DNA of 28,894 bases from CAWELS01 sp964468205 (GTDB lineage: Bacteria > Acidobacteriota > Terriglobia > Bryobacterales > Bryobacteraceae). The notes under the pieces were generated by a model. It was given only the letters and a program-made list of their open reading frames with translations. It ran no database searches and was not told where the DNA came from. The stretch is from assembly GCA_964468205.1 (NCBI GenBank), contig CAYXVG010000070.1, positions 1-28,894 on the forward strand. The letters run 5' to 3'. Each line of letters starts with the position of its first letter. Position 1 is the stretch's first letter. Below are positions 25,589 to 28,894 of the stretch, one piece after another. Position numbers and translations under genes: made by a program.

Positions 25589-26593
25589 TTAATCCTTGAT
25601 CAGTGTGGCGTTTCGGAACTCCGCCCGGCTCGGAGTGAGACGATCGTGCCAACGCAACCACTGGTCGGGATATTGATTGACATAGCGCTCGACGAGGCCA
25701 ACGTAGTAGCGGAGAGCGTGCATCTGCATCCGCGCTGCTTCCATTTCGGTTGAGGAGGGAACGGGTGGTTCGAGGACCCAACGATAAGAGCCGTCCGGCA
25801 ACCGGAAGCAGAAAACGGGAATCAGAGCCGCCCCGGTCGCCTGCGCCAGGCTTGGCACGCCGGTGGCGATGCATTGGCCGGCGCCCAGAAACGGAAGTAC
25901 GGCGAAGCGGCGCGCCATGGGTCCGAAACTGGAAATGCATACAACGCCGTTGTTCCGCAGCCGCCGTTGCAGCTCCAGGATATAGGCCGCGGAATCGGTC
26001 TGGATGTGGATTGCATCGAAGGACAGGCTGCGCTGCGCCGCGCGGTGGAGGGGTTTGATGAAGGATTGGCCCAGCCTGGAGGGCCCGCCTCCATGACCCG
26101 GACCTTGCAGCGGGCTAACGGGAAAACCCTGCGCCGCCAGAGTGAGCCGGCCCAGCGCGCGGTTGCCGAACGGAGACTCCCAGATGATCACTCCCTTTCC
26201 ACGTTTCAGAGCATCGTGCAAGTGATTGGCGCCCTCACAAGCCACCCGGCGAGTCCACTCCGGATCACCGGCGGAGGAGGCAAATCGGCGAAGCCAGAAG
26301 AGTTCCTTGTGCTCCCAGCGACTGGCGAAGCAACCGCGGCTCAACGCCTGGATCTCGCGTTCGTCCTTCTCGCCGCCGTAGGCCTCACGGAGAGCGCTCT
26401 GGACTTTGCGCGCGCGGCCTCCACGCACGAAGTGGTCCAGTAGTCCGATGCGTCTGCGCATGTCCCGCGTCCGCAGCCAGGACGGAGCGTTCGCGTGGGA
26501 CATGAGAAGAAGCACAAGATCGCCGAAATCGTCGTAAGTGATCCAGCGCAGGACAGTTTGGGAAAGCCGGGAGCGAAGTGAGCTCATGTCCAT
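25589..26593 (-). CDS. LpxL/HtrB-fold acyltransferase-like protein lacking the HX4E dyad
   Basis: 334 residues. The overall plan matches lysophospholipid/lipid A late acyltransferases: GKGVIIWESPFGNRALG (132-148), a middle segment RFAVLPFLGAGQCIATGVPSLAQATGA (229-255) matching the conserved capping region, and the C-terminal YPDQWLRWHDRL (308-319). The catalytic HFGNWE-type motif reads PFGNRA here, so His is Pro141 and Glu is Ala146. Either the protein uses another chemistry or it is a non-catalytic binder. The start is ATG 26593 or ATG 26587. It is the first gene of the reverse group with the A-T proteins and is divergent from a polysaccharide deacetylase. It might transfer or bind the carrier-loaded acyl group; this is inference from position only. 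Confidence 0.78.
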   Translation of the reverse strand: MDMSSLRSRLSQTVLRWITYDDFGDLVLLLMSHANAPSWLRTRDMRRRIGLLDHFVRGGRARKVQSALREAYGGEKDEREIQALSRGCFASRWEHKELFWLRRFASSAGDPEWTRRVACEGANHLHDALKRGKGVIIWESPFGNRALGRLTLAAQGFPVSPLQGPGHGGGPSRLGQSFIKPLHRAAQRSLSFDAIHIQTDSAAYILELQRRLRNNGVVCISSFGPMARRFAVLPFLGAGQCIATGVPSLAQATGAALIPVFCFRLPDGSYRWVLEPPVPSSTEMEAARMQMHALRYYVGLVERYVNQYPDQWLRWHDRLTPSRAEFRNATLIKD

Positions 26594-26720
26594 CCTATTG
26601 AGAAACGGCCTGGTTCGATCCAGCGCAAAACTTGTTCCAATCTGAACCTGCTATTTTTGCTGGTAGGGCAATCACCAATCAGTTTACGCCGTCGAGCGGT
26701 TATGAGCGTCATGATTTCCG

Positions 26721-26726
26721 AGGAGA
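26721..26726 (+). promoter_or_regulatory. Ribosome-binding site deciding the deacetylase start
   Basis: AGGAGA lies 4 bases before TTG 26731. No ribosome site precedes the alternative TTG at 26632, which would also push the frame close to the divergent gene's start. Confidence 0.55.
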
Positions 26727-26730
26727 AAGC

Positions 26731-27636
26731 TTGACTCCCCGACATTATCGACTCCTTTCCGCGCTGAACCGCGGCTATCGCCGGATCAAGCGCTCAGGAA
26801 CGGCGCGGTCCTGCGTCCTCTGCTATCACTCGGTTCACCCCACGTTGCGCTTCCGGTCATGCACGCCCGAGCTTTTTCGCGCCCATCTCGAATGGCTCGG
26901 CGCGCACTGCCGTCCCGTCCCGCTCGAAGAACTGGCCAGCCGGGCCGGAGATCCGGCGCCGGCCGGGAAGCCGCTGGTGGCCATCACGTTCGATGACGGC
27001 TACCAGGACAATTACAAATATGCGCTACCGGCGTTGCTCGACTACGGAGTTCCGGCCACGTTCTTCGTAACGGCAGGGTTTCTCGATCGCGATCCGGAGG
27101 TGCTGGACCAGTTTCAGCGTCTGCGGCGCCTGCCCGCCGGGGAGATCGAGCCGATGACATGGGACCAGGCCCGGGAGCTGTTGCATTCCGGGATGGCGGT
27201 TGAAGCGCACACCTACAGCCACCCGAATCTTTACTACTCGGACGCTTCGAAGTTGGAGTTCGAGATTGGTTGGACGCGCGACTTTCTGGAGGACCGTTTG
27301 GGCCACCCGGTCAGCGGCTTCGCCTATCCGTTCGGCCGGCCGCATTGCCACTTCGATAGCCGGGTGACAGATGCGGTGCGCTCGGCCGGATACCGGTACG
27401 CCGTGTCGATCTCATATCGCGGAATCCCGAGAGGAGCCTCGATCTGGCAGATCCCGCGATTCAGCGTGAAGAGGGATCCCGTGCAGCTTCTGGCCGAGAA
27501 GATCGCTGGAGCCTTGGATCCGATTGGGATCTATCACGAGTGGTGTCCCCGGTGGGTGGGGCGGATCCGGAACCCGCGCGGCTACCGGGCGGATTCTTAC
27601 GGGCGCACTTACAGCGGTCTCGCGCGGCCGGAGTGA
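26731..27636 (+). CDS. Polysaccharide deacetylase (NodB/CE4 family)
   Basis: 301 residues from TTG 26731. CE4 metal-dependent deacetylases remove N- or O-acetyl groups from chitin, peptidoglycan or exopolysaccharide. Motif 1 is TFDDGYQDN with both Asp residues, motif 2 is HTYSHPNL with the two metal-binding His, and motif 3 is FAYPFGRPH. An upstream CYHSVHP segment is typical of the XanA/PgaB-like subgroup. No signal peptide is visible from this start; the extended frame back to 26632 (334 residues) adds none. It is divergent from the acyltransferase-like gene, with about 137 bases between the chosen starts that should hold both promoters. A role in surface sugar modification is likely. Confidence 0.87.
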   Translation: MTPRHYRLLSALNRGYRRIKRSGTARSCVLCYHSVHPTLRFRSCTPELFRAHLEWLGAHCRPVPLEELASRAGDPAPAGKPLVAITFDDGYQDNYKYALPALLDYGVPATFFVTAGFLDRDPEVLDQFQRLRRLPAGEIEPMTWDQARELLHSGMAVEAHTYSHPNLYYSDASKLEFEIGWTRDFLEDRLGHPVSGFAYPFGRPHCHFDSRVTDAVRSAGYRYAVSISYRGIPRGASIWQIPRFSVKRDPVQLLAEKIAGALDPIGIYHEWCPRWVGRIRNPRGYRADSYGRTYSGLARPE

Positions 27637-28045
27637 AGTGGCGCGTGGGGGCAGCGGCGCCGGTGACGGATGTTGGGCGGGTTTTCGGTTCAAGGAGCGG
27701 AGAGTAAGGAAGGGTGGCGGATTGGCGACCGTATCGAGCCATGGAAGGGTCTTGGAGAGAACGAGGAGCTTCTTGTGTATCACGGGACCGGCCTTGAGTT
27801 CATTCGTGTCCTTCAAATCGCATATCCGAACTCACATGTACTTGCACTTATCAGGTCCGACGCGGACGGCAATGCGGCTTCTGTAGTCACGACCATGACC
27901 GCAGTCCATCTCACCTGCAAGGTGGTCCAGGTGGAGCCGACGGAGAAGCCTCGGCGCATCGGATTCATTCGACCGGAATAGGACTTTCAAGCTGGCATCG
28001 AGAACATCGTATGACGCGAATAAAGAGCTAAAGAACCAGACCGCT
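27637..28045. other. Region without a convincing gene, composition shift
   Basis: A frame of 103 residues (27670-27981, forward) and one of 111 residues (28167-27832, reverse) exist, but neither shows a recognisable domain, ribosome site or family motif. GC content falls through this stretch. The frame of the next gene stays open back to 27899 with no ATG or GTG, so part of this region may once have encoded its N-terminus. Confidence 0.4.
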
Positions 28046-28060
28046 TTGTCGGTTCTCCTT

Positions 28061-28639
28061 ATGTCGGACAGCCTTGTTTTGTACTCTGATCCGGTCACTC
28101 CCGAGGAACTTACCTTCAGACAGCAGCTCACTTCGCTGTTGCTCATCAGTCGAACTTTGATGCTCAAACTATTTGAGTTTCATCTACCCGCCCGTGGGGC
28201 CATCAGTCTCGGTGATTTTCACGCAGATCGGACGAATTCCGTCTTCTGCGGAAAGGCACTCGTCGAAGCATACGCGGTTGCCGAGTCGCAAGAATGGATC
28301 GGCACATCCGTTTGTGACTCGCTGGCTGGCCACGTTGACGCCCTGGTCGGATCATTCTCGTTGGAAGGATTCGTAGATATCTACTCAACTCAAAAGCGTT
28401 GGGACGTCCTACGATTAGACTGGGACATCATTCGTTACGATGTGCCATGCAAGCAGGGTAAGCAGTGTCGATGGGTCATCAACTGGCTGTCCGCTTGGAA
28501 CTTCGGAGGTCCAGTCCGAGACGACTTCTTCGAGCAACAGATGACTGGCAAGGATACCGTGGACAGAAAATACTCTAATACGCTCGCCTACATGGAGTGG
28601 TTCAATCGGTTTGTCTCTGGAGAGGGTGAAACTGGATAG
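28061..28639 (+). CDS. Cyclase-like hypothetical protein, apparently missing its N-terminus
   Basis: 192 residues from ATG 28061 (197 from TTG 28046). LMSDSLVLYSDP followed by LPARGAISLGDFH and GKALVEAYAVAESQEWIG is the pattern of hypothetical proteins with a class III nucleotide-cyclase-like fold, whose N-terminal half (roughly 60-70 residues ending in the SDS strand) is normally present. Here the frame continues open upstream to 27899 but without a good start codon, so the gene is probably 5'-truncated or frameshifted. Two hand-counted lines in this gene (28141-28200 and 28561-28620) contain 30/60 and 28/60 G+C, far below the efflux operon, suggesting acquisition from elsewhere. Function unknown. 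Confidence 0.55.
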   Translation: MSDSLVLYSDPVTPEELTFRQQLTSLLLISRTLMLKLFEFHLPARGAISLGDFHADRTNSVFCGKALVEAYAVAESQEWIGTSVCDSLAGHVDALVGSFSLEGFVDIYSTQKRWDVLRLDWDIIRYDVPCKQGKQCRWVINWLSAWNFGGPVRDDFFEQQMTGKDTVDRKYSNTLAYMEWFNRFVSGEGETG

Positions 28640-28766
28640 GGCAGAAGAGAAACGAATGGCCACGACATCCCTGCCGGGGCCATCATCGCTTCGGCGCTCG
28701 CGAGAACCGACGCGCCGCATCGAGCTATCCAAGCAGATCAGAATCGTTAAGTGAACAGTATTGCGG

Positions 28767-28894
28767 CTAGAGCCACTTCACCATCGTGACCGCGGTCCCC
28801 TTGCCGACGTTGGATCGGATCGCGAACTCGTCCACTAGCGCCTGGCAGCCAGGAATTCCGGCTCCGGGTGAGGTGCCCGCAAGCACGCGGTCCA
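28767..28894 (-). CDS. Anti-sigma regulatory kinase, RsbT/RsbW type (3' end only)
   Basis: Reading the reverse strand from the window edge to a TAG at 28769-28767 gives about 42 residues that include PGAGIPGCQALVDEF and GKGTAVTMVKWL. This matches the end of GHKL-fold serine kinases such as RsbT, where the glycine-rich G2 loop is followed by MDEF and a GKGT..KWL tail. Such proteins switch stress signalling by phosphorylating anti-sigma antagonists. The N-terminal majority lies beyond the right edge, and partner genes (RsbS, RsbR) would be expected there. No promoter can be assessed. Confidence 0.72.
   Translation of the reverse strand, partial: DRVLAGTSPGAGIPGCQALVDEFAIRSNVGKGTAVTMVKWL

Noticed and set aside
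24160..25599. 479-codon frame opposite the A-T gene
   Set aside because: Low-complexity Gly/Arg/Asp-rich translation; the other strand has complete adenylation motifs.
1..28894. Insertion sequences, prophage genes, tRNA or rRNA genes
   Set aside because: No transposase, integrase, terminal inverted repeats, tRNA-like cloverleaf or rRNA segment was recognised in the window.

Overview
The window is a GC-rich bacterial chromosome segment. One hand-counted 60-base line in the efflux operon is 41/60 G+C. The gene content (secreted DUF5107/TPR protein, Asp-box/LamG protein, Tat-exported sugar-isomerase-like protein, CecR/YbhFSR-type efflux operon) fits a soil-type Acidobacteriota, perhaps Bryobacterales/Solibacter-like. 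That placement is inferred from gene style; no rRNA or other phylogenetic marker is present.

Layout. (1) 1-130 is a degenerate array of about 13 GAACTC-centred 8-10 bp units. (2) 137-4417, forward: a small two-helix membrane protein, a PEP-synthase-like dikinase whose C-terminus is not the usual PEP barrel, and a CbiA-type a,c-diamide synthase translationally coupled to it. (3) 4427-7786, reverse and convergent: a secreted DUF5107 protein with a long TPR tail. (4) 7930-15005, forward: a complete efflux operon of TetR regulator, TolC, HlyD/YbhG adaptor, two separate ATPases (the halves of YbhF) and two permeases (YbhS/YbhR-like). It is preceded by a near-consensus promoter overlaid by twin palindromes, the second covering the regulator's start codon. 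(5) 15076-19056, forward: Dps, a secreted Asp-box/LamG protein and a Tat-signal isomerase-like protein. (6) 19255-26593, reverse: an acyltransferase-like protein, an adenylation-carrier protein (A-T), an Nramp-like transporter and an A-T-thioesterase-like protein. A polysaccharide deacetylase is divergent from this group (26731-27636). (7) 27637-28894: an AT-richer tail with an N-terminally truncated-looking cyclase-like gene, and the 3' end of an RsbT/RsbW-type kinase running off the right edge.

The best candidate for an undescribed system is region 6. Two paralogous A-T proteins have adenylation domains resembling oxalyl-CoA synthetase (AAE3/Pcs60) and no condensation domain. They flank an Nramp-fold transporter that lacks the canonical metal ligands. 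The group also holds an LpxL-fold protein without its HX4E dyad and a TE domain whose Ser/Asp/His triad appears replaced. Several members are therefore recognisable folds with altered active sites in one directon, which suggests an unusual carrier-bound acyl pathway, possibly linked to the envelope. Product and substrate cannot be read from the sequence.
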